A DNA stretch of 64,000 nucleotides from Sorangium cellulosum So0157-2 (GCF_000418325.1 NC_021658.1:14674501-14738500); one strand, 5' to 3'; numbered from the stretch's first letter, positions 53,601 to 61,741 are shown. Notes: generated by a model from the letters alone, not told the origin. Numbers and translations are program-made.

Positions 53601-55240
53601 CGGCGAGGCGGTGCTCGTGGACCCGGCGTGGGTGCTGACCCAGGGCGCGATGAACGTCGCGCGGAAAGGTCATACCGCGACGCTGCTTCCGAGCGGCCTC
53701 GTCCTCGTGGTGGGCGGGCGGGATGACGGGTCTCTCGACGAGACGAGCACCTCGTTCGACAGCGCGGAGCTGTACGACCCGGCGGCCGACTCCTGGAGCT
53801 TCACGGGGAGCATGAAGCACGCGCGCGCCGGGCACACGGCGACGCTGCTCTCGAGCGGCGAGGTCCTCGTCGTGGGCGGTAACGTGGAGAGTGCCCACGA
53901 GATCGACGGCGTCGATCTCGAGACCGCGGAGCTCTATCAGCCGAAGACTGGCACATGGACCGACGCGGCGTCGATGCGTCTCGCCCGCATCGGTCACACG
54001 GCGACGCTGCTCCCGAGCGGTAAGGTCCTCGTGACGGGCGGGGGCAAGAACGCCTTCTTCATCGACAGCGTGGAGCTGTACGACCCCGAGTCCGACCGGT
54101 GGGAGCTCATGGCGCCGATGGACGACCCACGCGCTGGACACGAGGCGACGCTGCTCTCGAACGGCAAGGTCCTCGTGGCGGGCGGATATTACATTCCCGG
54201 CGCGTACGCCACGGCGCAGCTGTACGACCCCGAGGCCGATCAGTGGGAGTTCACGAAGCCGATGACCTACGCGCGCAGCGGTATCACGATGATGTCGCTG
54301 CCGAATGGAGAGGTCCTGGTGGCGGGCGGCCGGCATCGTGACGGCACCTGGATCGCGAGCGCGGAGCGATACGAGCCGGAGGCCGGGAGCTGGGCGCTCA
54401 CGAGCCCGATGAACCGCGGGCGGGCGAGGTACACCGCATCGCTGCTGCCCGACGGCATGGTCCTCTTCGCGGGCGGATTGACCGACGACTCTTTCTACCT
54501 GAGCAGCGCGGAGCGGTACGACCCGGCGACAAATACCTGGACCGTCACGACCTCCATGAGCTCCCCGCGCATCGGGCACACCGCCACGGTGTTGTCGAGC
54601 GGCGAGGTGCTGGTGGTAGGGGGGAGTTACTCTGATATCACGCTCGCCGAGACGGAGCGGTTCGGCCTGGCCCGGGGGGAGGCGTGCACCGCGACGACCG
54701 CATGCTTGTCCCCCGATATCTGCGTCGACGGCACCTGCTGTGACGTGCCGTGTCCCTGCGGCACCTGCGGCGCCCCGGGGACCGAGGGGCGCTGCGGCGA
54801 GGCAGGCAGCCCGGAGAAGGCCGGCTCGATCTGCGCGCCGTCCAGGTGCGACGGCGAGCTCAGCACCTTCGAGGCGGTGCAGTGCACGACGGCGTCCTCC
54901 GCGTGTCCCGCGCAGGTGAGCGTGCCCTGCGTCGCCTACCGATGCGATCCGCAGCGCGGCGCCTGCAGGCAGAGCTGCGCCTCGATCGACGATTGCCTGT
55001 CGGGCTACGCCTGCAACCTGCGCGGCCACTGCGTCCCGGCGCCGCCGGCGCCAGAGGCCGCGTCCGGCTGCAGCGCCGGGCCGGGCCGGGCCGCCCCCGT
55101 CGCGGCGTGCGCGGCCGGCGCGCTGCTCCTCGCGCTCGGCGTCGCGCGCCGCCGGCGACGCCGCGCCGCCGGCGCGCTCATCGCGCTCGCCGCCGCCTTC
55201 CAGCAAGCCGCCGCGCTCGCCCAGCCGGCCGCGGCTCCGG
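50457..55240 (+). repeat. Second copy of the 4.76-kb tandem duplication
   Basis: Directly follows the first copy. It is slightly longer (about 4783 bp) because of a 21-bp net insertion in a kelch loop of gene B (about 54330). It ends where the sequence passes into the linker of the fused TPR-PEGA protein. Confidence 0.88.
50651..52954 (+). CDS. Kelch-repeat lipoprotein A, second copy
   Basis: The second copy of kelch A, also 767 residues. Signal region, N-terminal domain, Cys-rich domain and tail are almost identical to the copy at 45889. Blade framework residues (HTATLL, AELYDP, DTWTP) are kept, but loops differ strongly: for example GGSDWPEELADAELYDP replaces GGIARLGSLASAELYDP, and GGWGAIGEVRSAELYDP replaces GGVVRGVSGTSAELYDP. 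Small insertions and deletions cancel out to the same length. It begins 19 bases before the end of the first B gene and ends in a one-base overlap with the fused B gene. Confidence 0.88.
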   Translation: MPAPSLTSRRALPTPSPLLAAALLVGGCGAEPEDTSAAALRLRFPEHADVVLSAREAFAPTEGGFRLAATEPGGAWMRAARPEVELPRDGSGAIRFRLADGGEIRVRELGAEGEGAMAERAVSYRRAGGTSFWTTTDGGVEEWLLLEEGVARDGEVVAAWAVEGAQLRERGAAVELVDERSGAPLLRVTAPRAYAATGRRVTVALRARGARIELSIDAGDAVGEAVLVDPAWEAAGRSNVALRRDHTATLLQSGKVLVAGGSDWPEELADAELYDPTDDTWSLVGQMLAARYRHTATLLKSGEVLVLGGQNNLSGAAPVDTVERYDPEAGTWKRGASMVTPRTEHTATLLESGEVLLVGGATGTWTLSSAELYDPMTDTWTPAAPMNDAREDHAAVLLRPSGEVLVAGGWGAIGEVRSAELYDPETDTWTPTGALPGGNSFSWDAVVMAPLPSGEVLAVGALGAARYDPIAGTWSPTGPMIGVRPSHSATTLLNGMVLVTGEPSSSDSASYRSVELYDPETGAWTETAPTNGLHDDHSATRLLGGDVLLVGESVYPERYSIVGLRCTSDDECGRGACVDGVCCESRCLEPCHSCAMPSSLGRCVLQPKGLDARGDCAREGCDGSCDGLGACFAVAKGGVCAPAQCRDQTHSVAQVLCPADGASCAGPGSDAREVEDCAPYDCDQVSGTCKVECSSWQDCAPGHACDFSGRCVLSPPAEDPGCSAGPALAAAGASRAGLGAALLALLAVAQRSAPVFRGRFPRRRRDS

Positions 55241-57243
55241 CCTCCCCCGCGCCGCCTGCGGCCTCGCCGCCCGCCGCCGCGGCACCGGCGCCGCCGCCCG
55301 CCGCGGCACCGGCGCCGCCGCCCGCCGGCCGGGCCGCCCCCGTCGCGGCGTGCGCGGCCGGCGCGCTGCTCCTCGCGCTCGGCGTCGCGCGCCGCCGGCG
55401 ACGCCGCGCCGCCGGCGCGCTCATCGCGCTCGCCGCCGCCTTCCAGCAAGCCGCCGCGCTCGCCCAGCCGGCCGCGGCTCCGGCCTCCCCCGCGCCGCCT
55501 GCGGCCTCGCCGCCCGCCGCCGCGGCACCGGCGCCGCCGCCCGCCGCGGCACCGGCGCCGCCGCCCGCCGCCGCGCCGCCCTCGGACGTCGTCGAGCCTC
55601 CGCCCGCCGCGGATCCCGTCGCCGAGGCGCGCGCCCACTTCGAGCGCGGCCTCGATCTGTATCGCCAGGGCGCCTGGGAGGCCGCGCTCGCCGAGTTCCT
55701 CGCGTCGCGGCAGGACTATCCGACCTGGAGCGCCACCTCGAGCGCGGCGCTGTGCCTCCAGCAGCTCCGCCGCTACGACGAGGCGCTCGCGCTCTTCGAG
55801 ACCCTGCTCGGCGACTTCGCGCAGCGGCTGCCGCCGGAGACCAGGAACGCCGCGCAGCAGGCCGTCGTGCGGCTGCGCGGGCTGGTCGGCACCGTCGACG
55901 TCGCCGACGCCGAGATCGGCGCCTCGATCATGGTCGACGGCCAGCACCGCGGCGACTATCCGCTGCCCGCGCCGCTGCGCGTCGGCGCCGGCAGCCACGT
56001 GATCCGCGTCTACAAGGACGGCTTCGAGCCGTTCGAGACCCGCGTCGACGTCGCCGGAGGGCAGGTGGTCCGCATCCTGTCGCGCCTCCAGAAGCTCGTC
56101 GAGTCGGGGCGCCTGCGCGTCACCGAGCGGAACGGCAAGGCGCTCGACGTGCTCGTCGACGGCTACACCGTCGGCAAGACGCCGTGGGAGGGGCCGCTCT
56201 CGCCCGGCCAGCACACGGTGGTGCTGCGCGGCTCGGGCGACCTCGGGACCATGCCCGCCTCGGTGATCATCCGGCGCAAGCAGACGACGCCCCTCGCCCT
56301 CTTCGCCGAGGAGCTGAGCGCGACGCTCCGGATCGAGCCCACGCCGGTGTGCGCCAGCGTCACCGTCGACGGCGTGGCGCTCGGCAGCGGCATCTGGGAG
56401 GGGCGCCTGAGCCCCGGCCGGCACCGGATCGAGGTCGCCGCGGGCGGCTTCGTCACCGCGCAGCGCGAGGCGGTCCTCGCCCGCGGCGCGCGCACGGTCG
56501 TCTCCGTGCCGCTGGAGCGCGTGCAGCTCGGGCGCCCTCCGGGGCGGTTCCTCGTCGAGCTCGACGCGGGCCCGGCGTTCCTGCCGTCGTTCGGCGGCGC
56601 CGCCGCGGTCCAGTGCACGGGATCGTGCTCGATGGGCGTCGGCGCAGGCGGCCTCGGCGCCATCCACGCCGGCTACGAGCTCTGGTCCGGCTTCGGCTTC
56701 GGCGTGACGACCGGCTACCTCCAGGTGCACCAGACGGTGGCCGCCCGGCGCATGTCGCTGCAGATCCAGGACAGCCAGCCGGACAGCACCGGCGCGGCCG
56801 ACGACGCGCTCGCGCTCCGCGGCTTCCTGGCGGGCGGCTGGGCCGGCCTGTCGCTCGGCCACCGCCACCGATTCTCGGTCCGGCTCGGCGCCGGCGCCCT
56901 GCTCGGCACCGTGCGCGACGAGCGCACCGGCACGTTCACCTCCGCCAGCGGCATGGAATTCCGCCTCGATCCCACGGTGGCGCAGGACCCCGCCAGGTTC
57001 TTCGTGATGACGCCGGAGGTGCGCGGGGGCCTGCGCCTCGGGGATCACCTCGAGGTGACGGCCGGCCTCGCGGCGGCGGTCCTGGTCCGGCTGAAGGAGC
57101 CCGTGTGGACGAACCCCCCGGAGGGCGCCTACGGCCGGATCGACCGCGATCGCGGGTTCTTCGCCAGGTTCGAGCAAGAGTCGCTCGCCGGCACGGTGAT
57201 GGTCGTGATCGCGCCCAAGATCGGGATGCGCTACACGTTCTGA
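52954..57243 (+). CDS. Chimeric protein: kelch lipoprotein B fused to TPR-PEGA-beta-barrel
   Basis: A single open frame of 1429 residues. Residues 1-700 are kelch B (lipobox LSGC, kelch blades, Cys-rich domain). At about 704-735 stands the MYXO-CTERM segment (GCSAGPG then LLALGVARRRRRR), whose Arg run directly precedes a second signal-like hydrophobic stretch (AAGALIALAAAFQQAAALAQ). A Pro/Ala linker follows, and this block is duplicated once (81 residues, 55091-55576). Then come a TPR pair near 890-960 (ARAHFERGLDLYRQGAWEAA), two or three PEGA-like repeats at 980-1190 (IMVDGQHRGDYPLPAPLRVG) and a C-terminal beta-barrel ending RYTF. The terminal Phe fits an outer-membrane protein. Two ancestral genes probably became fused; whether one polypeptide is made is unknown. 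Confidence 0.85.
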   Translation: MAPRGFLRRVQPRRTLLLWAAACLSGCSAEVDAPASAAALRRQFPDQSAAVLEAREAFVGDGEGFHLGSAEVSGRPARPHVVLPREGSEPIRLRTPAGVEVRVRELGAAGEGMAVEQAVAYRRSGGTSFWSATEHGVEEWLLGDEGVAQGGEPVAAWEVEGATLRERGEAVELVEEGRGAAVLRVSAPRAHALSGRPVAMALRARGSRIELTVDAGGEAVLVDPAWVLTQGAMNVARKGHTATLLPSGLVLVVGGRDDGSLDETSTSFDSAELYDPAADSWSFTGSMKHARAGHTATLLSSGEVLVVGGNVESAHEIDGVDLETAELYQPKTGTWTDAASMRLARIGHTATLLPSGKVLVTGGGKNAFFIDSVELYDPESDRWELMAPMDDPRAGHEATLLSNGKVLVAGGYYIPGAYATAQLYDPEADQWEFTKPMTYARSGITMMSLPNGEVLVAGGRHRDGTWIASAERYEPEAGSWALTSPMNRGRARYTASLLPDGMVLFAGGLTDDSFYLSSAERYDPATNTWTVTTSMSSPRIGHTATVLSSGEVLVVGGSYSDITLAETERFGLARGEACTATTACLSPDICVDGTCCDVPCPCGTCGAPGTEGRCGEAGSPEKAGSICAPSRCDGELSTFEAVQCTTASSACPAQVSVPCVAYRCDPQRGACRQSCASIDDCLSGYACNLRGHCVPAPPAPEAASGCSAGPGRAAPVAACAAGALLLALGVARRRRRRAAGALIALAAAFQQAAALAQPAAAPASPAPPAASPPAAAAPAPPPAAAPAPPPAGRAAPVAACAAGALLLALGVARRRRRRAAGALIALAAAFQQAAALAQPAAAPASPAPPAASPPAAAAPAPPPAAAPAPPPAAAPPSDVVEPPPAADPVAEARAHFERGLDLYRQGAWEAALAEFLASRQDYPTWSATSSAALCLQQLRRYDEALALFETLLGDFAQRLPPETRNAAQQAVVRLRGLVGTVDVADAEIGASIMVDGQHRGDYPLPAPLRVGAGSHVIRVYKDGFEPFETRVDVAGGQVVRILSRLQKLVESGRLRVTERNGKALDVLVDGYTVGKTPWEGPLSPGQHTVVLRGSGDLGTMPASVIIRRKQTTPLALFAEELSATLRIEPTPVCASVTVDGVALGSGIWEGRLSPGRHRIEVAAGGFVTAQREAVLARGARTVVSVPLERVQLGRPPGRFLVELDAGPAFLPSFGGAAAVQCTGSCSMGVGAGGLGAIHAGYELWSGFGFGVTTGYLQVHQTVAARRMSLQIQDSQPDSTGAADDALALRGFLAGGWAGLSLGHRHRFSVRLGAGALLGTVRDERTGTFTSASGMEFRLDPTVAQDPARFFVMTPEVRGGLRLGDHLEVTAGLAAAVLVRLKEPVWTNPPEGAYGRIDRDRGFFARFEQESLAGTVMVVIAPKIGMRYTF
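55091..55576 (+). repeat. 243-bp in-frame tandem duplication at the fusion junction
   Basis: The block covering the MYXO-CTERM tail, the signal-like segment and the Pro/Ala linker occurs twice with a period of 243 bp (81 codons); CCGCCCCCGTCGCGG lies at 55091 and again at 55334. The copies are practically identical. Confidence 0.9.
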
Positions 57244-57389
57244 CGTGGCGTGGGGGGCTGGCCTGCCTGCCCAACCCGTCCTGTGAGAGCGCAACAATCC
57301 AGCGTGGCAGCACGGATGCCCTGGGCTCGCGGGTCGAGGTAGCATCGCGATTGAGACCTCGCCTACATCTTCTAGAATAAAGCTTTCTT

Positions 57390-59087
57390 GTGGACGGCAA
57401 GACCTTGAGCGGACGGTACACCCTGGTCCGCCTCCTCGGCCGAGGAGGGATGGGGGCTGTCTACGAGGCCGACGACGCGGAGCAGGCGCGCCGCGTGGCC
57501 GTGAAGGTCATGAACGGCGAGATCGTCCACAGCCGCTCTGCGATGGAGCGGTTCGAGCGCGAGGCGAGGGCCGCGAGCGCCATCCAGACCGAGCACATCG
57601 TCCGCGTGCTCGACACGGGCGTGGACCGCGAGACGGGCTCGCCGTTCCTGGTGATGGAGCTGCTCCGCGGCGAAGATCTCGCGCAGCTCCTCTCGCGCCT
57701 CGGCCCGCTGCCCCCGCGGGTCGCGCTCCGGATCGTGGCGCAGGCCTGCGTCGGCCTGCAGAAGGCGCACGACGCCGGCGTCGTGCACCGCGACATCAAG
57801 CCCGCCAACCTGTTCCTCGCCCAGCGCGAGGGGGGCGCCGGGCTCATCGTGAAGCTGCTCGATTTCGGCATCGCCAAGATCAAGCCGGCCCACGAGCCGC
57901 GCAGGGACACGACGGGGCTCACCCGGTCCGGGAGCATGCTCGGGACGCCCCGCTACATGTCCCCGGAGCAGGCGCGGGGCATCAAGGACATCGATCACCG
58001 GACCGACATCTGGGCGCTCGGGATCGTCCTTTACCACGCGCTCGCGGGGCGGACGCCGACCGAGGACGTCGAGGCCTTCGGCGATCTCATCGCCACCCTG
58101 GTCGCCGACCTCCCGGCGCCGGTCCAGGACTTCGCGCCGTGGGTCGCGCCCGAGATCGCGGCGGTCGTCGACGGCGCGCTCCAGTACCAGCCCGTCGCCC
58201 GGTACCCGTGCGCCTCGGTGATGCTCGACGCGATCAGGCCGCTCCTCGGGAACGACCCGCTCTCGCTCGACGAGGGCATGCTCGTCCCGCTCTCGCCGTC
58301 GGAGCGCCAGACCGTGGCGCCGAGGCTCGAGGTCCGGGCGAGCCCGCGCGTGCACCGCCGGGGCATCGTCGCGGGCGCGGCGGCGGGGAGCGCCGCGAGG
58401 CGCTGGCGGGACCAGTCGACCGACTGCGCGACGGTGCCCGCGCTCGAGGCGGACGAGACGCCGCGGGTGAGCCAGGAGGCGCAGGCGCCGCAGCGCCCCC
58501 GGAGCAAGGCGCACGTGGCGGTCGCCGCGCTGCTCGTGGCGGGCCTCGGCTGGGGCGTGACGCACCGCGCGCGCGCCCCGGCGGGCGCGGCGATGACCGG
58601 CATGCACCTCGTCTCCCGCGAGCTCTCGAGGGCGCTCCCCACCGTCCAGCGGGCGGCGCCCCCGGCGGCCGTGCAGACGCCCGTCCAGCACCGGGTCGAG
58701 CTGGCGATCGTCCCCGCGGACGCCTCGGTCGAGGTCGACGGGGTGCCCGCGCCCCTGAAGGACGGCGCCGTCGAGCTCACGGGCGCGCTCGGGAGCAGAC
58801 GCAAGGTGCGCGTCTTCAAGGGCAGCTCCGAGATCGAGCGCGACGTCGCCATCACCGAGGCGGGCGCGCTCCCCTCGAAGCTGCAGCTGCCGCTGCCCCG
58901 GAAGCGCGCTCCGGAGAGGCGGCCCCGGTCCGCGGCGGCGAGCTCGGTCCCTGCCGCCGCCCCCGCCGACGCGTCGAGCGCGGCGCCCTCCCGGGGTGCG
59001 GGCGCCGCGCCGGCGGGCGCGCCGAGCGCCGCGCCCGCCGCCCCGCTCGCGCACGACCCGCTCATGCCCCCGCGCTTCATCGAGTAG
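57390..59087 (+). CDS. Ser/Thr protein kinase with TM helix and PEGA-like C-terminus
   Basis: A PknB-type kinase of 565 residues. The kinase domain (about 10-275) has LLGRGGMGAVYEA, the Lys in RVAVKVM, the catalytic loop VVHRDIKPANLFL, the DFG in LLDFGIAKI and GTPRYMSPEQARG. All key residues are present, so it should be active. A membrane helix lies near 373-393 (VAVAALLVAGLGWGVTH), then a beta-rich extracytoplasmic part with VELAIVPADASVEVDGVPAP that looks like a PEGA domain, and an Ala/Pro-rich tail. The GTG start at 57390 has only a weak ribosome binding site. It follows the chimeric PEGA-barrel gene and may sense its neighbourhood; that is inference. Confidence 0.92.
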   Translation: MDGKTLSGRYTLVRLLGRGGMGAVYEADDAEQARRVAVKVMNGEIVHSRSAMERFEREARAASAIQTEHIVRVLDTGVDRETGSPFLVMELLRGEDLAQLLSRLGPLPPRVALRIVAQACVGLQKAHDAGVVHRDIKPANLFLAQREGGAGLIVKLLDFGIAKIKPAHEPRRDTTGLTRSGSMLGTPRYMSPEQARGIKDIDHRTDIWALGIVLYHALAGRTPTEDVEAFGDLIATLVADLPAPVQDFAPWVAPEIAAVVDGALQYQPVARYPCASVMLDAIRPLLGNDPLSLDEGMLVPLSPSERQTVAPRLEVRASPRVHRRGIVAGAAAGSAARRWRDQSTDCATVPALEADETPRVSQEAQAPQRPRSKAHVAVAALLVAGLGWGVTHRARAPAGAAMTGMHLVSRELSRALPTVQRAAPPAAVQTPVQHRVELAIVPADASVEVDGVPAPLKDGAVELTGALGSRRKVRVFKGSSEIERDVAITEAGALPSKLQLPLPRKRAPERRPRSAAASSVPAAAPADASSAAPSRGAGAAPAGAPSAAPAAPLAHDPLMPPRFIE

Positions 59088-59336
59088 CCACCGCCCTCGT
59101 CCGGCCGAGCGGCGTGCCTGCGGCCCCGCGGCGCCCCCCCGACCGGCGGCGGCGCGCGTCGCCGCGATCGGGCGCCTGCGCGATCGGGCGAACCTCGGTC
59201 GCCCGGCGTTGTCTGCCCCGGAGCTCCTCGCCGCCCCCGCGGCGGCCCCGGCGCCGCGGGGAGCGGCGTGACACAACGGATGCGGCGCTGCCCGTCTGAC
59301 CGAGCACCCGCTCGGTCCGCGGGGAGGGAGAAGAGC

Positions 59337-60518
59337 ATGGGCGAACTCGGGATGGAGTGGGCAAGGCGCGCGCTCCTCGGCGGCCAGGCGCTCGTCGACA
59401 GGCTCGACGCGAGCGACGACTTCTCGCTGGTCACCTTCTCGAGCGACGCCGCGGTGAGGATCCCCGACGGCCCCGTCGGGCCCCGGCGAGCGGCGATCAA
59501 GGCCGCGATCGCGGGCATCGCCGAGGGGGGCGGCACCAACATCGGCCGCGGCCTGGAGCTCGGCTACGCGCAGGCCGCCCAGCCGGGCATCCCCGACGGC
59601 GCCGTGCGGGTCGTGCTGCTGCTCTCCGACGGGCGCGCGAACGCCGGGATCACGAGCTCGGAGCGGCTCTCGAGGCTCGCGCTCGACGCCTTCCAGGCCG
59701 GCGTCCAGACGAGCACGTTCGGGCTCGGCGCCGACTACGACGGCGCGCTGATGAGCGGCATCGCGAGCGACGGGGCCGGCGGGTACTACTACCTGCGCGA
59801 TCCGGAGCAGATCGCGACGGAGCTCGACAAGCGGCTCGATCCGGTGGCGACCGCGGTCGAGCTCCGGGTGCGGCTGAAGCCGGACGTGAAGCTGCTCCAG
59901 GTCTACGGCTCGCGCCGGCTGAGCGACGCCGAGGCGGCGCGCGTGCGGGCGATCGAGGTGGCGGCGGACGCGCAGGCGGCGCGGCGCGATCGTATCGCGA
60001 GGGACCGCGAGGACGACGCCGGGGGCGGGATGCGGTTCTTCATCCCGGCGTTCTCGCGCGACGACGGCCACGCGCTGCTCTTCAAGCTCGGCCTCCCCGC
60101 CGGCGCGGAGGCGCGGACCGTCGCGTCCATCGAGCTCAAGTACAAGGACCGGCTGACCAAGCAGAACGTCGTCGACGAGGCGCCGCTCAAGGTCGCGTAC
60201 GCGACCGGCGACGCCGCCAGCGCCGCGAGCGTCGACCTGTCGGTCGGCAGGACGATCCAGGGCTTCGCCGCCGGCGAGACGCTGGCCGAGGCCGCCCGGC
60301 AGATCGCGCTCGGCGATCGCGCCCGCGCGGTCGCGCTGCTCTCCGAGCGGGAGGGCATCCTGCGCGCCGCGGCCGGCGCGCTCGGCGAGCCGCTGTTCCT
60401 GAAGGACGCGGACCGCCTCGCGCGCCTCCGCGGCCACGCGGGCGCCGCGGACGGCCTTGGCGACCCGCTCGTGCTCGCGATGCTCCTCGAGACCGCCGCG
60501 CGGTCGCACCTCCGCTGA
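59337..60518 (+). CDS. VWA-domain protein lacking its N-terminal metal-site motif
   Basis: A protein of 393 residues. The VWA core is visible as LVDRLDASDDFSLVTFSSDA, then GGTNIGRGLELGY and VRVVLLLSDGRANAGIT, followed by the YYYLRDPEQIATEL segment and a beta-rich domain. The usual first strand and D-x-S-x-S MIDAS motif are missing: the frame begins MGELGMEWARR, which corresponds to the residues just after that motif. GGAGGG at a good distance supports the ATG at 59337; a GTG at 59268 in frame adds only Arg-rich sequence. It is either truncated or a metal-independent variant. No signal peptide is seen. It lies between the kinase and a membrane-protein gene. Confidence 0.8.
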   Translation: MGELGMEWARRALLGGQALVDRLDASDDFSLVTFSSDAAVRIPDGPVGPRRAAIKAAIAGIAEGGGTNIGRGLELGYAQAAQPGIPDGAVRVVLLLSDGRANAGITSSERLSRLALDAFQAGVQTSTFGLGADYDGALMSGIASDGAGGYYYLRDPEQIATELDKRLDPVATAVELRVRLKPDVKLLQVYGSRRLSDAEAARVRAIEVAADAQAARRDRIARDREDDAGGGMRFFIPAFSRDDGHALLFKLGLPAGAEARTVASIELKYKDRLTKQNVVDEAPLKVAYATGDAASAASVDLSVGRTIQGFAAGETLAEAARQIALGDRARAVALLSEREGILRAAAGALGEPLFLKDADRLARLRGHAGAADGLGDPLVLAMLLETAARSHLR

Positions 60519-60583
60519 GGGCGCATGACGATGGCCACGATGCTCCGAGCGCGGCGAGCCGCCGGCACCTCCGAGGTGCGGAC

Positions 60584-61426
60584 ATGACCCAGAGCTTCCC
60601 TCTCCGGCGCGATCGCGCGGCGCAGCACGTCGACGTGCCGCCGGGCGGCGAGATCGTCCTTCGCGGCAAGCTCGTGTGCTCGACCGACGCGTCGGTCATC
60701 GACGCGGCGACGACGACCTGGCCCGCGGGGGCGCCCGGCGGCGCCTCGGTGGACAGCGGCGGGCTCGTCGATTTCGCGCAGGGCGGCTTCCACGTGACGA
60801 GCCGCGACCCGGCGACCCACGAGGTCCACGCCATCGCGACCGGCGACCCGGCGCCCGCGTGTGCGCTCGCGGGCGTCGAGGCCCCGTGCCTGCCGCTCCG
60901 GCTGCTGCCGCTCGCGCGCGCGCGGCTCCAGACGGCCCCGGAGCTGACCAGCTGTCTGCGCGGGGGCATCACCGTCGAGGTGCCGGACGCCGTGATCCCG
61001 CCGGTCGCGCCGGCGGCCGTTCCTTATGTGCAGGGCGCGGCGGTGCTGGTCGGTCTTGGCGCGCTCGCCGCGGTCGGGTGGGCGGTGCGGCGCCGGCGCG
61101 CCCGCTCGCCGCTCGGGCAGCTGATCGGGCTCGCGAACCGCACGCGGGCCAAGCTGAAGGCGGCCGATCCGGTCGTGGCCGCGCCGCTCCTGCCCGCCGT
61201 GGACGCCGCGCTGGGCGCGCTGAAGCGGCGGCGCGTGGACGCCGTCTCGGCCGAGGGCAAGCGGGTCGCGGAGGTGCTGCGGCGGGTGGAGATGCGCCTC
61301 GACGCGTCGGCCCTGGAGGCGCGCGCCGACCGGGAGCAGCAGGCGGCGGACGAGATGGTCCGCGAGATCGAGAGCGCGCTCGAGGCGGTCGACGAGGTGG
61401 GGGGCGCGCGGCGGGGGCGGGCGTGA
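60584..61426 (+). CDS. Hypothetical single-TM protein with coiled coil
   Basis: A protein of 280 residues with a beta-rich N-terminal domain of about 145 residues that has several Cys (CSTDASV, CALAGVEAPC, CLRGG). One membrane helix lies near 147-170 (YVQGAAVLVGLGALAAVGWA) followed by RRRRARS, then a C-terminal coiled coil (RADREQQAADEMVREIESAL). No signal peptide precedes the first domain, so it may be inserted with either end inside. It follows the VWA gene after 65 bases and probably belongs to the same operon; VWA proteins often work with membrane partners. Confidence 0.72.
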   Translation: MTQSFPLRRDRAAQHVDVPPGGEIVLRGKLVCSTDASVIDAATTTWPAGAPGGASVDSGGLVDFAQGGFHVTSRDPATHEVHAIATGDPAPACALAGVEAPCLPLRLLPLARARLQTAPELTSCLRGGITVEVPDAVIPPVAPAAVPYVQGAAVLVGLGALAAVGWAVRRRRARSPLGQLIGLANRTRAKLKAADPVVAAPLLPAVDAALGALKRRRVDAVSAEGKRVAEVLRRVEMRLDASALEARADREQQAADEMVREIESALEAVDEVGGARRGRA

Positions 61427-61470
61427 GGCGCGCGGTGAGCGCATCCGGGTGAGCTGGCGCGTCCACGCGG

Positions 61471-61491
61471 GAGATGGGTGGCACCCGTCTC
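61471..61491 (+). terminator. Hairpin after the single-TM gene
   Basis: GAGATGGGTG and CACCCGTCTC can pair with one G-T wobble around a short loop, 45 bases after the stop. A plausible end of the kinase-VWA-membrane protein transcript. Confidence 0.45.
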
Positions 61492-61507
61492 TTGGTGGAC
61501 GTGCGTC

Positions 61508-61567
61508 GGTAGTGGTCGCGTTTGCCTGAATCGCGACCACCCCGCTCCAACTGCGACCACTTCGCCG
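61508..61567. mobile_element. Possible insertion-sequence end
   Basis: GTGGTCGCGTTTGCC is followed by GCGACCAC after 6 more bases, and a further GCGACCAC follows about 15 bases later. Repeated GGTCGC/GCGACC blocks in both orientations are typical of IS21-like multi-repeat ends, but no transposase is attached. Confidence 0.3.
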
Positions 61568-61709
61568 GAAGGTACGCGGCACGCTGGGCCTCCTCGTAGA
61601 GGTGAACGGCGGCACGATGGTGGACATCCCCGGGGGCGCGTTCCTGGAGTCGGGAACGGGCATGCGGGCGGCGATGCTAGAAATTAGCTAGCGCATTCGC
61701 GCACTTAGA

Positions 61710-61741
61710 AAATGTCCTTGCGCAAATGCGCAAGGACATTT
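61710..61741. terminator. Long perfect hairpin in AT-rich sequence
   Basis: Arms AAATGTCCTTGCGCA and TGCGCAAGGACATTT pair perfectly over 15 bp around a 2-base loop, followed by ATATTTT. It could be a rho-independent terminator or a mobile-element terminal structure. Confidence 0.6.

Noticed and set aside
52699..57345. Minus-strand open frame of 1548 residues
   Set aside because: It is a shadow of the kelch and chimera genes. It is Arg/His/Gly/Ala-rich with no domains, and the plus strand has clear lipoproteins and a barrel protein.
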